Source: Leidyana gryllorum EB-2025a (taxonomy: Eukaryota > Apicomplexa). From it: DNA of 64,000 nt. Shown here one piece after another: positions 48,040-60,283 of the stretch. The position numbers and the translations under genes were made by a program. Position 1 is the stretch's first letter; each line of letters starts with the position of its first letter. Under the pieces are notes generated by a model. It was not told the origin of the DNA. It saw only the letters and a program-made list of their open reading frames with translations, and searched no databases. The stretch covers positions 62,001-126,000 of the forward strand of contig JBLWGC010000109.1 of assembly GCA_048772705.1 (NCBI GenBank), read 5' to 3'.

Positions 48040-51000
48040 TCAAAAGAAGGCGTCACTATATAAATTGCATTCTGGTCCTGTACAAGCGGATCCGGCGGAA
48101 GCGCCACTCAAGAAACTCGGCTGCAAAGGACTCAGACTGACGTTCACCGTCCATTGTGCCTCGCGATAATCCTTTATCAGACCCTCCCTGTTGCAATGGA
48201 GCATAAATAATGAGAAAACAGGCGGAGGACTCACGGCATGTCGAATGTGTGTTGACCATCTTGACTGGATACCACTGCTTGCAGTGGCGCTGATTCGAGA
48301 TAGCTCTTCATCCGGATGGCGGTCAACTTGGCTCCAGCAGACGCATAAAGCAGATCCAAGACAGCTGCAGACAGGGGATCGGATCCCATGATATTGCTGG
48401 AAGCCTGAGCTGCTGCCATCGGAAGACAACGCTGGATCACAGATCCCTCTTGTCCCGGTGCATAAGACGATGAAGCTTCCAATACGATTCGTGGCATGAA
48501 GGTGAACTGCGGAACCTTCAACGGCAAATCTCTCTTGGCATTGAACAACGCGATAGCAGTTGCTTCGTAATCCTGATCTTCGCTGTCCTCATCAGCGGCC
48601 ACGTCACCTGGCCCGGAGTAGTTGCTGTCAAAGTGCTTGACCTGGTCCAGAATACGCGAATAAGCAATGCGGGCTCGTTGAGGAATCCAGTTCCAGTCAT
48701 CCTCAGTGAACTCCCAAACTAGCCCCGTAGATTCCGCCGAAGCGATAACAGCATATCCTGAGACAGATGCCTCAGCGTCTCCATAGGCACTCGGGTTTGC
48801 GGCTGTGTGTGTTTGCGGCTTGGGCAGCTCGAACGCGAACAGCGGACTGCCAGTGAAGTTGGCTTTGATGTAAGCCACGGGTTTCAGCAATAGATCGTCT
48901 GTGGTCGCTTCGTCTGGAGACGTGACGGGTGTCCACTGCCCTTGCGAGGCAACACCGCGCACAACGATATGGGCTTTGGGAAGAGCAATATTCTTATTGC
49001 GCGGTACTTTCTGAGCGTTAATCACGACGCGTGCGCCCACTGCATCCTCTACAGAAGTGACACGGTTGATGGCTTCTTGGAGGACGCACATGGGCACCCA
49101 GGTGCAGCCACAGTTATGGCGGCGCTGAACTACCTGGCTCTTGTTCCAGTTGGGGGTATAGTAGCGGAATAAGTTCTCCGCATCCGTGTACACGAGGTCA
49201 ATTGCATTCAGTACTTTGTGGTCCTTCTTGGAGATCAACTCCAGCTGAGCTGTCTGGACTACGAATGAGGGCCAATCATCTTCACTTTCGGATACATCAT
49301 TTACTTCCCAGCATGCCATGAGTGGGGGGACCATTGCGGTACGAACAGTGAAGTCCCATTCGACACCCAAGTCCTCACTCGTGGCAGTGTACATGTCATT
49401 GTCACTGTTTTGGGCGAATTCCACTTCAACATCTACGTCCACGTCCACGCTCTTTGGAGTTGAAGAAGTTTCATCAGAAGAATTTGCAAAAGCCGTAGCC
49501 TCACCGCCGCTCGTCAAGACCTGTTGGCCGTAGAAATCACGCATAGCCATCGCTGACTGCCTCGCGGACGCGTCCAAATTTGCAGCTTGTAGCATTCGGC
49601 GTTGGACGCTCGCTTCGCTTACGCTCCCGATCTGCTGCTTGAGCAAAGCCGACAAGACTTCGGTCAACTGTGCAGCCTGCTGATTCAAAGCAGTGGTATT
49701 AGTAACAGAATTCAGACCCGGTAACTGAGCACCCAGAGAGTTCAGCAAGTCAGTCGCAGAAGACTCGGCACTCTGGACCATCTTGCCGGGGGAGTAGGTG
49801 GGAAGTGTCATGAAGCCAGCGATCAGCGAGCTGATCTCCGGATCGGCCAACAGAGCCGTGATGTCCGGATTGGTGAGTAGCTGGGAGACATCCATCTCTG
49901 CTCCCTGTGTCAAGAAGGCACTCGCCAGTTCAGTCAGATTGACATTGGAGGCACCAAGAGTCTTGAGGACATTGTTCAGGTCCACTGACTCGAGTGTTTC
50001 CATGACGGCGTTCAAGTCGACATTAGTTGCTACCAAATCGTCCATCAGCTTATTGAAGTCGATTTGCGAGCTGCTGACAGTGCGAGCGATTTCATTCAAG
50101 TCAAAAGGCGAGTTCGCCAGCTCGCTCGCCAGTTTCGTCAAATTCAAGTTTGATCCTCCGAGCGCCGTGGCGATCGCGTTCACATCAACTTCGGTCAAAT
50201 CTTTCTTCTCTTCAGCGAACTCACTCCCCGACGTGATTGTAGTTGAGCCTGCGACCGACTGAAGGTCTGCATCGCTCTTGGATGCAGTGTTCGATAGGCC
50301 AAGGCTGTTCAACAATGAGTTCAGATCCGAAGCCGCGCCGCCAGAAGGGGTACTCGTACCCGAAGTGGCCGTCGCCGGGGTGCCCAGTCCAAGAGAATTG
50401 AGATAGTTGTTGATTGTGTCCAGACCAGCGTTGTTTGACGTACTGGCAGACTGACCGGTCAAGCTGCCCAAGCTGTTGAGTCCATCAAGTCCTTGCTGGA
50501 AGTTGGGCAAATTCGACAGCCCGTTCAAAAGTGAACTGAGGGTGGTCGTCGTCGAACTGCTCGAAGGACTCGCAGTTGTGGTCGTAGTGGAGCTCGCAGA
50601 CAGACCCGAGAGGGCATTCTCCAATGAATTGGTCGCAGTACTCGCAGTCAGAGCGTCCAACGCGGAGTTCAGAGAGCTCAGATCGAGTCCGTTGCCGAGG
50701 TTTGATAAGGAACCCAGGTTTTCGAGACTACTCAGATTGTTGAGACCGCTCGTAAGCGACTCCAATTGCTGAGAGAGATTGTTGATGCCCAAATCCTGGG
50801 CAGTGCCACTGACGTTGTCCGTATCGGAGTCCACACTCTGCAACGCATCCTTGCCCGCGTCACTGTCCGTGGTAGTTGCCGTCGCATTGTTGGTGGTGGG
50901 AACAAGCTGTTGAGCCAAGCTGTTGAAGTCGAAACTCTGAGCCAATTGATGTGCCAAGTTGCTCAGGTCCATGCCTCCCAGCATATCGGAGAGGTTGCCC

Positions 51001-54000
51001 AAGTCCATACCGTCGGTCAACTTGGAGATGTCAAAGTTATTGGCCAAGTCGCTCAGACTGCTCATATCGAAGCCTTGAAGTTGTTCGCCGAGCTTATCGG
51101 CGTCCAGAACGTCCGCGAGGTTTCCCAAACTGCTCGCGCTGGCACCCAGATTCGACAACTGTTGGGAGAGATTGCTCGTGTTGCCCAACTGCTGAGCCAA
51201 ATTGGTCAGATTGGTGGTGCTCCCCAGACCAGCGAGCTGTTCAGTCAACGAGTTGGCATTGAGGTTACTCAGTTGAGAGGCCAAGTTGCTCAAATTGCTG
51301 TTCCCGGCCAAGCTGGATAAGCTGTCCGTGAGGGAAGAGGGGGCGAGATTTCCGAGTTGGGACGCCAGATCAGTCAGATTGGTGTTACTGGCCAGACCAG
51401 ACAGTTGCTGCGAGAGTGAACTGAGGTTGACGTTACTCAACTGTGACGCCAGATTGCTCAGGTCAGTATTGCTGGCCAAGCCAGAGAGTTGCTGGGCCAG
51501 CGATGACAAGTCGAGGTTGTTCAGCTGTGAGGCCAAGTTGCTGAGGTCCGTGGTTGTCCCCGAAGTAGCAGAGTTAGCCATTCCACTCAGGGTGGAGAGG
51601 TCGTCGTTTGTGAGGGCAGAGCTGATGGGCTCAATCCCACTCAAAGTCCCCAAATTGTTGGATAAATCTTCGGGAATGGGTACTGCAACTCCGGCCTCTT
51701 CGCTACTTTCGGCGGCCTCCAACCGGCGGAAACCCAAACCTTGCAGCGCTCCTGTGATGCCAGCCACATTAAGAGCTCCGGTTTGGGGGCCCATCAGATT
51801 CCCCAAGCCAGACGACAGCGAGTTGGCAATGTTTCCCAGTCCGCCACTGCCCAGGTTCAAGCCGGCTGCGGGTTGAGCACCTCCCAAGTTCCCAAAACCG
51901 TTAAGTAGAGGGCTGGTCAGCGTATTGATCCCTCCCATCAGAGGACTTGCAAGCGACGAGATCAGAGGAGATCCCACTTGTTGGAGATCATAGTTTGGCT
52001 CTTGGTAGATAGCCTCTTGAGAATTCTCGTAGGCAGACGGGGGCACGTCAGAGTAGCTGGCCGCTTGAGGCCAGTAGGAGCTGATGGCTTCACTGAGCTC
52101 CTGCAACCGACGCAGGAGTTTTGAAGCGGGGGTCTCGGTGTGATCTTTCTCGTCGGTGTCAGACCGATCTGTGTCGCTGGTGGCCTCAACGTCAGCATCA
52201 GACCCATCTTCGCCATCGTGTTTCTTGTTGGATTGAGCGAAGCCGGTCACGTTGGCTTTGTACTCCTGCCAGAAAGTCTCGAGTCGGTCAGGGAGCTCTC
52301 CATTCTTCAACTCGTCGACAACCTCAGAGAGAGCTTCAGCCAAACTGTTAGCGGCACTTTGCATATCCTCTTTCCAGCTGGGGTGGTTTTCGGTGATTGT
52401 TCCGACCAGTTTGTTGTAGGAGCTCTCGAGCCAGTTACTGAGACGTCGTCTCTTGGCTCCTTCCTTCTGTTCTTCCTGTAGTTTGGCCATTGCCATCAGC
52501 ACCTTCTTGGCAGAGTCGCTGAGTTGGATTTCTTTGGCGGAGAGATGACGTCGACCGTAGTCAAAGTCCATCGGTCCCATCGAACCCATCATCGGACTGC
52601 CGCCCATCATGTTGCCGTAGCTGCTGTATCCTTGGCGATGTCCCCCATAGCCTCCATATTGACGGTTCTCCCATCTTTCGGAGTTACGGTCCATTCGAGA
52701 GTCGTCGAATTCATCAGAGTCAGACGAGAAGGCACCGAACATTTGCGTTTCCTTGTTGTCCTTGGCCGCATTGGCTGCCAACTTGGCCAGCTCAGGGAAC
52801 TGACTGTTAGACGCGACCAAGTCAGAGTCATCTGCGTCATTGACGTGATGTCTGAGGTGCATATGTCCTTCACGACCACTAATGGCTGGTGCCCCCAGCA
52901 CTTCTGGCTCATCAGCGTACATCGGGCGCTTCTCCCCAGCCAGACGCATTGCGTTGGGCGATAGCGGATCCTTCGCAGGTCCACCAGTGAGGGGACCCAT
53001 CTTGTTCTGAGGGGGAGAGACGTTCCCGCCCACCCCAAGCAGAGAGCCGGAGAAGCCCATCAACTCAGCCTCTTCTGCCGACATTGGAAACTTTCCACCT
53101 CGACCGCCCATTCCGGGGTGGTCGTGCTTATTGCCACCGGGCATCATGGGAGGCGCCCCCATTGGACTGCCCATACCACCCAAACCTCCCAGGCCTCCCA
53201 GACCTCCTAGGATCCCACCGACTCCCTGATTCGAGGTAACCATAGTGTTCGGCGGACCTCTGTTCTGAGGCTGCTTGTTGCCTCCCACCAACACTTCGTA
53301 ATCGGGCTCCAACCCCGTCATCGTCTTGGCCGAGTCCCCCGACTGAGAGTTGTACCTCGGCTGGTTGGAACTGCCCTGCCCCGACATTTGAGGTGGTGGC
53401 GGAGGGGAGTTCGGAAAATTCTGCATCCCATCTCGGGAAGGAGGCGGTGGAGGAGGTGCTCCTCCCCTCATATCACGAGGGGGAGGAGGGATCTTCATGT
53501 CCGAGCGCACGTTCAGCAAGTCAGAGTTCGGTGGGAACTCGTTGCCGCCAAGAGCAAAGGTGCCCATAGGTCCATTGAGTTGGAGATTTACTTCCTCGGG
53601 GTAGACAGGATTCACACGGACACCGAAAGCTTCGATCTCGTGATGGAAGTGACGATCACCCGGAGGATGACCCCCCATTCGATGACGATCAAACATATCT
53701 CCACCGCGATGAGGCATTGGGGGCATTGGGGGTCGGCGATCGAATCCGCCGCCCATCATCGGTCGGTCATATCCTCCCCCCATCATGGGACGATCGAAAC
53801 CGCCCATCATGGGCATCCGGTCCATTGGCATCGGGCCCGGACGATAACCAAAGTTATCTCCTCGATCATAACGATCCCAAGAGTCCAGACGTCTTCTGCC
53901 GTCCTTTTGGGCTTCGAAGGCTGTCTTGAGCGCAGCGTCAAAGTCAGCCAGAGCTTGTTTGACAGATTTTGCTTCGGAGAGACGTCTACCCAAGCCTTTG

Positions 54001-55280
54001 TTGATGGCATAGGTAACCAAATCGGTGGGAACGACTGCCGATATTCCCATCTGTGCCAGGGCAGTTTGGACCGCCTGAGTCAGCTCGCCGGTGGTAGTGT
54101 CCAAACAAGGCGTCATGCCATTGAGGCAACTCGCGAGGTCAGGGTAGTTGTATGCTTCAGTGGCCATACCAGAGAGCTTGACAGCTGATTGTCCAGCCGC
54201 GTTAAGATAACCATTCGTAACAAATGCATTCACAAGTCCGGAGATTACGGCATTGTTGCCGTCTTGAGTGAGAGTAGAGAGAGAAGATGCCAGAGAATTA
54301 GTACTGCTGGACCCGAGGAGCGGATTCGAGCCAAGAAGCGGACTGGACCCAAGTGATTGAAAATCATTAACAACGTTTGATAAATCAGATAGCGATGAAA
54401 GAGAGTTTGACAGAGTGTCAGTAAGAGAAGAAGAAGTACCGGTACCCGACAGCAGCTGACTTAGAGTAGATGTCAAGTCGTTGTTGTTGAGAAGATCTGA
54501 CACACTGGTCGATCCAGTCGTGGTACCCAAAGCGTTCGACAGCGTGTTCAGGGTGTTGAGTGCGTTCGTCAAGTCAGAGATCGATGTTCCGCTGCTGCTG
54601 GCACCGGTAAGCGTATTCGCCAGATTCGACAACTGACTCAGGGAATTGAGACTGTTGGTAAGGGACGAGAGGTCAGTTAGCCCGTTGGTGAGCGAGCTGA
54701 GATCAGACAGTCCAGAGGTCAGCGAGGACAAGTCATTCAAACCACTGGTGAGTGACGAGAGGTCAGACAAACCACTGGTCAGAGATGACAAGTCGTTCAA
54801 ACCACTAGATAGAGGGTTCACGCTATTCAGCAGATTGCTGAGATCTAACGGGTTCGAGCTCGCGGTAGTAGTTGCAGTTTCACTCTCTTCGGACATCGTG
54901 GCCTTTGCGGACGCGTCTGTCGCCACAGTTCCCGAAGTAGTTGCCGAGTTAGAGTTGGTCGCTGTCGCTCCTGTCAGTGTGTTGAGCCCTTGGGTTAACG
55001 AGCCTAAGCCAGAACTCAAGTTGTTGAGGGCCGACAGTGCACTCGTGAGGTCAGACAAGTTGGCGCCATTCTTCAGTAGATCACTCAATGGGTTAGCAGC
55101 AGCTCCACTTAGGAGATTGGTAAGCGAAGAAAGGTCCAACGGATTGTTGCTGACAGCAGCTGGCGCCACTGTTGTTGTTGCCGTAGCGGCGGCTCCCAAA
55201 AGAGAATCAAGACTCAAAGCATCATCTGCTTGTGCTATACCACAAGCGAGCACAGCACACAAGAAGACAGGTTTGACCAT
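48040..55280 (-). CDS. Giant secreted Leu/Ser/Asn-rich repeat protein
   Basis: Exons 48235-55280 and 48040-48187 (47-bp intron, phase 2) encode 2397 aa. A signal peptide (MVKPVFLCAVLACGIAQADD) is followed by long stretches of Leu-Ser-Asn repeats. Residues about 145-215 have 10-residue units (LTSGLSDLSS-like). Residues about 1240-1490 have units near 28 residues (pattern SGLASNTxLSNLASQLxN). Between them lies a Gly/Met/Pro/Arg/His region (473-530, MMGGGFDRP-like) and acidic linkers. The C-terminal 450 residues are a conventional globular region with Trp and Cys (NCGCTWVPMC, LVWEFTEDDWNWIPQR). Regular Leu spacing suggests solenoid-like packing (inference). No membrane anchor. Seven dibasic RR[LHM] motifs are scattered along the chain. 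Likely extracellular, wall or secretory-organelle protein. Confidence 0.8.
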
Positions 55281-56860
55281 GACTGTTGACACTTCGCGAA
55301 GAGGTCCCAGCAGTCACAATCTGCAAGCGACTTAGAAAATATGACTTGAAAAGAAGAGGTTATACACTTCTTCGAAATCTTCTCTGCCATGAAGGAGACA
55401 GGAGCACACACAAACTCCACTCAGCCTGGCGGAACCGATGAGGTAGAACTGCATTTTTCAGGCTATTTCAGTGATCAACGGGAGGTGTCTGTGAGTGTCG
55501 ACTTGTGACTTTGCGGTGGGCGGCTCCCACTTCTTGCTGCTTAAGAATGGTGGTGGGCTTTCTTTCCTCCACGCCGTTCCCCTGCTGAAGCTACCAACTG
55601 AAAATGTGTGTATATCGCTGACTCACGGGACCACGACAGGGCCGTTCCATACCAGCTCTGTCTGTAGCCGCAGCTCCCTTTTACCAACGATTTTACGCCC
55701 GGCCTGCGTGACCCGCTGACACGGAGGCAGTTTTTAATGTCCCGATAGACCAGTGAGCCAAAGGAGAATGTGTTACTGTCACTGTCACTAGAGCAGATCT
55801 CTACACGACTAGCCCACCATTGCCCAGCTGAAGATCCCCGTGCGACTCCCAATCAAGAGTACTAAGCGTTGATGCTGAAAGTCCGAAACGCCACGCAAAA
55901 GACAAACTGACCGAAAGACAGATTCAAGGAAGTACTTCTTTTGGACCGTTATTGGACGGGTCCGGGCAGCCCCTGGAGGGGGCGTTGTATGTCGCAATTG
56001 GTGTCTCCAGCTCCTACAAAGACTTGCATCTTGAGCCTACTTGCTTGAGCACGCGCTCTACTTTGAAATATGGCAAAGACGGAGAAGGGCGGAGACAGGA
56101 GGAGACAGTGTCTTCTGCTCCAGGGAAGCATTTGATTTTGGACAAATAACACTATATACACCGACCACCTCCTCCCTCAGAAGGGTGATTCACTGAATTG
56201 TAATATGGATTAGAACGGATGAAATCTCAACACTGGTTGGGCGCTGGAAAGTCGATTGATAGTACATCAGATGGTTTGTGGTGCTACGATTGAACTCCCG
56301 ATAACGGGTTGTACTGCTGTTTTTTGCGTTTGTCAGATCGTATTGGCGTCGCTCTCAACAGGCAGTGGGAGGATTCAGGGGGGTTCACCCTGAACAACAC
56401 CCGCGGCATCAGCTGGCTTTAACGATTCATCATTTGAACGCTTACGTTTCATTACTGCGTGAAAGACGAGTATCATTTACAGTAGTCAGATTGTATTGGC
56501 GTCAATCTCAGCATTTTATGCGTGGATTCAGGGGGGTTCACCCTGAACAACACGCACAAACTTGGCAGTCTCGGACGATTCATCATCTCATAGAAGAACA
56601 TAAGCACTGTCCACATTGCATTATTACGAATACATATTGTCTGTTCTGTATCAGATAGGAGTTTTCTAGGCTCCGCATTTCTCAACATGGCCGTGGGGCC
56701 TGTCTGAGCCCAATGCTATCCATCATCAGAACTTTGGATTGAGACACGTGAAAAGGTAATTGAGGAATGTAATGAACGGTTGAGTTGACTGAAAATTATT
56801 TGTGGGGGATTGGAGGAATTGACAAAACGGCCCAAAATGTCTTCCACAGATGAATCGGTC
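55281..56860. other. Gene-poor 1.6-kb region
   Basis: Longest stretch without a supported gene. Apart from the 153-bp direct repeat at 56332-56587, I see only short unsupported frames on both strands. No tRNA, no clear hairpin-plus-T-run. It contains the upstream region of the giant protein gene and the 3' flank of the NVL gene. Confidence 0.45.
56332..56587 (+). repeat. 153-bp direct repeat containing a palindrome
   Basis: Two units start at 56332 and 56485, offset exactly 153 bp for several landmarks (TATTGGCGTC at 56341 and 56494; TTCAGGG at 56374 and 56527; ACGATTCATCAT at the ends). Each contains TTCAGGG-(GGGTTCA)-CCCTGAA, a perfect 7-bp inverted repeat with 7-nt loop (56374-56394 and 56527-56547). 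153 is a multiple of three and both units are open in one frame, encoding YWRxSQ..., GFRGVHPEQH and TIHHL in each copy. So it may be a small coding repeat or a non-coding element with structured RNA. Confidence 0.75.
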
Positions 56861-59255
56861 TCATTGATCTAAAGTGTTATCGAACTGCTCTCTCATATCC
56901 TCGAAGGTCTTTAGCTGCTCTGGTGTGATTGTGGGTGTGATATTGGCCAATTCTTTCGATATGTGTGCCATAGTGATGCGAATATTCTCTGGGTGTTGTG
57001 CCAAATCACTATCAGCCTGAGTCTGCCACTCTCTAAAAGCTCTCTCGGCAGCGTTTCGAATGAGCTTATTGAGATCTGCCCCCGAGAATCCCTGGGTAGC
57101 CTCGGCCGTGGCCTTTATATCTTCGGGATCGACAGTGAACGCTGACCGAGTCTTGAGAAGAGTGGTGATAATGCTGTGCCGAGACAGCAAATCGGGCGGC
57201 GCTACGTAAACCAAATGTTCCAATCTTCCCGATCTCAACATGGCAGGGTCCAACAGGTTCGGCCTATTGGTGGCTGCCACAACAAACACTCCGTTCCTGT
57301 TGACCACTCCATCCATTTCCAACAAAAGCGCATTGACAACGCGTTTTGACACCTCGTTAGACCCTATACGAAGAAGAGAGATTATTGAGAGGGGAGATCG
57401 AAGATCTTAGCTTACCGTCTTCTTCTCTGTTCGGACAGATGGCGTCGAACTCGTCGAAGAATATCAGGCAGGGGGCATTTTTGCGGGCTCGTTCGAAGGT
57501 TCTTCGAACCTGAAGCTCACTCTCTCCAACGTATTTATTTAGAAACTCCGCTCCCCTAAGGTAGACGAACCGCGCATCACACGCATTGGCAATGGCTTTG
57601 GCCATCAGAGTCTTTCCACACCCCGGAGGGCCCCACAACAGAACTCCTGACGGATCACCCAACCCGACTTTCTGGAGAATCTCCGCATCTCGGAACCGAC
57701 TGATGATTTTGTCGTGTAACAATTGCCGCTGCGGCCCTAAGCCTCCGACTTGTGCCATTGTCGTCGTGGGAACCGCGGTGAAACCCTCCTTGAGAACTCG
57801 CGGCTCCAAGGCTTTCCAAGCCAACTCGAGATCACAGTTGCAGACTCTGACCTCGAAGACAGGAGAAACACTTTGCCTCGTGGGGCACTCCACCTCTCCC
57901 AACTCCCCCTCGGCAGCGCACTCCGACTCGACATCAATCTCCTGCGAGCTTTGGAGCTGTTCCAAGTCCACTACCGGCGTCGCAGGTATTGAAATCGGGT
58001 CCGGAGAAGCGGCAGTACTGGGAGACGCGTCCGTGGCTGCCTCTGTCTCGGCGTACCGAGTGAGCGTCTCGTGGAGCTGATCCAGACACCGGAAGCGGGC
58101 GCGGCCGGTACTGTCGTCTAAGAGTTGACGCAGCTCCTCCACAACACAACCGGCGGTCTTTTGTGCCCAAAAGTCGAGATTGACATCGGCGTCCAACAAC
58201 GTTCCGGTAGTGAGAACAATGTTCTCCATTAGCGTCAATCTCTCGGGCAGTTCCGGGATTGGCACCTGGAGGGTGCTACGAGAGAAGGCATCTGCGCCGA
58301 ATATACTGGGATCGATTTTGTCGGATCCCTCGGCCGTGGCGAGGAGGAGAACGCCCAAAGGCGCTAATCTCTGTACTTCAGACTTGAAGAGCCGAGCCAA
58401 ATTGGTTCGTGCCTGCTGTTTCTGTGTACCGACAGCGTTCTCGAATTCTTGTTTGCGATTCGACCCAGTGGCATTGGGGAACAATTGGTCAATGTCATCA
58501 AAGAGGCAGATGCAGGGAGCACTGCGGTGCAATAAATCCATCAAGGCCTTCATAGCCGTCTCAGGTTTGGCCAAAGAATTGAAGCGATGGGCGGCAACCT
58601 CAATGTATTGAAACCGGTTTTTGAAGACTTCAGGCACGCTACCGACCACGGCTCGGGCGAGGGTGGACTTTCCGCACCCTCTTGGCCCCTCCAGAATTAG
58701 AGTTTGAGATAACCTCCGACTGGGGCCACTGATGGCTTTAGGGTGGAAGGCCGAGAGACAAAAGGCAGCTATGGCCGCCGAGAGTTCCAGGCGGAGAGAG
58801 TGGAAGACGCACACACTCGGAGTCAAGGATATATCCGGTTTGGCGACACAGCAGAAGGGATGATCGCCCTCTTCAAAGTCGTCTTTCGGGGGTGAAGATG
58901 ACTCTTTATTACTGAGTTTAGCGGCCAGTTTGAGTTTCTTCTGGGGTGGCTGTTCGACAGCATCAACAGCTTTTGGGAGGGGTTCTGGCACGTCGAACTG
59001 ATAACCGCCCTTAGTCAGGATATGATCGATGGCATTCTTGAAGTCTTGGTCACGTGGAGTACGATGCCCTGCAGGAAAGGATTTCTTCGCTTCGGCCAAT
59101 AGGAGAGTGACTGAGGGTTTATAGCGTCTGCCCGGTGCCTGGGTGGCCCGAATCTCTTCTATGGCAGTGCGGATGCATCGCCGTACCACGGCGTTGTCCA
59201 CCATGCTGGAGTTTTTTTTGCCCAGCTTTTCGTTTAAAGCACTACGTACATACAT
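56861..59255 (-). CDS. NVL: NVL/Rix7-type double AAA ATPase
   Basis: Exons 57416-59255 and 56861-57363 (52-bp intron, phase 1) encode 780 aa. The N-domain (to about residue 170) has helices like VVRRCIRTAIEEIRATQ and a basic QPPQKKLKLAAK patch. D1 has Walker A GPRGCGKST and Walker B CICLFDDID (Asp in place of the catalytic Glu). D2 has GPPGCGKTL, the pore-loop region FVYLRGAEFLNKYVGESE, Walker B CLIFFDEFDAICP and SRH AATNRPNLLDPAMLRSGRLE. The NKYVGESE and FFDEFDAICPNR wording matches the NVL/Rix7 group, which releases factors from pre-60S particles in the nucleolus. The degenerate D1 also recalls PEX1, so the orthology is not certain; the AAA assignment is. Confidence 0.8.
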
Positions 59256-59343
59256 TGCAGCAACATTTTAATATGGAGAATCACACAACAGTGAGCGCGT
59301 GGATGAGTGAGTGAATTGCTAAATATCAGATCAGATCTCTCTG

Positions 59344-60246
59344 TTAAGTGTGGCCGTCGCTGGTAGTTAGTGCTTCCGCGGACGCAGCCGGAGAATTAGG
59401 GTCCGCTTGGCTGGCCACTGCTTCTTCTCTTCGTCTCATTTCGTCGGGTAGTACGAGTGACTCATAGCGACGCACCTCCAGTGATTCCGAATCCAACTGA
59501 TAGAGCAGAGGAGACCCGCTGGGTATCTCTCGCTTGCCGATCTCTTCGTCAGATAGTTTCTCGAATATCTTGATCAAACAGCGCAGAGAGGTCCCGTGAG
59601 CCACCACCAGCACTGTCTCTCCAGCTCGGATCCGCGGGAGGAGCGTGCTGTCCACAAATGCGCGTACCCGGACAAAGCAGTCAGCTGGAGCTTCAGCAAA
59701 TGGTAGTTGTTGTTTGGTTGGCGGAGCGTCCACAACCACATTCCCAACTGGTTCAATTGGAGGGCTGGGGACTGCTTGATACAGGGGACTGTGGCCCGGA
59801 TATCGGGAGTCCTTTTCTTGTACAGGTGGAGGGCGACTATTCCAGCCTCGCCGCCATTGTTTCACTTGAGTCAAACCGAATTTGCGGCTGGTTTCGCGTT
59901 TGTTGCACCCCTCCAACGCCCCATAGTGGCGTTCGTTCAGTCGCCAGGTGCGATAAAAGGGTCCAGAATAGTCACAATGTGCAGCAACGATACGTGCAGT
60001 GGCCAGGGACCGCTGCAGCATGGAGCAGTGAACGGCGTCGAACCGCAGACCGCGCTCCGCTATCAATTCGGCGGCATCCTCTGCTTCTCCCAAACCTTCT
60101 TGTGAAAGAGGGACATCCGTCCACCCCGCAAAGCACCCTTTAGCAGTCAACTCCGATTGGCCTGTTTAGTGGTTGGTAATGGGGCCGGCCCAGCAGCACC
60201 TACCGTGTCGGAGCAAGACTACAGTCGAAAGCCCGCCCGGGTGCAT
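59344..60246 (-). CDS. 2,3-bisphosphoglycerate-dependent phosphoglycerate mutase
   Basis: Histidine-phosphatase-superfamily glycolytic enzyme interconverting 3- and 2-phosphoglycerate. Exons 60204-60246 and 59344-60161 (42-bp intron) give 286 aa, somewhat longer than the usual 230-255. The first exon supplies the phospho-His: STVVLLRHGQSE (His14). Then FAGWTDVPLSQEGLGEAED, SMLQRSLATARIV, LNERHYGALEGCNKRET (Glu), the PPP-containing flap (GWNSRPPPV) and the second His in VLVVAHGTSLRCLIKIF. All catalytic residues are present. The C-terminal 40 residues are a disordered extension (Ala/Ser/Asp). Starts 37 bp after the ZNHIT3 stop on the same strand. Confidence 0.94.
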
Positions 60247-60283
60247 GGTGCCTGAGTTCCTCGCAGAAGAGGAGGAGGGAGGT

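Noticed and set aside
49318-55335. Long plus-strand frames opposite the giant secreted protein
   Set aside because: Their Leu/Ser/Arg composition mirrors the repeat on the other strand; they have no starts in context, no shared motifs, and the minus strand carries a signal peptide and a 7-kb frame.
56332-56587. CRISPR-like array
   Set aside because: Only two units, 153-bp period, eukaryotic context; no short regular repeats and no cas genes.
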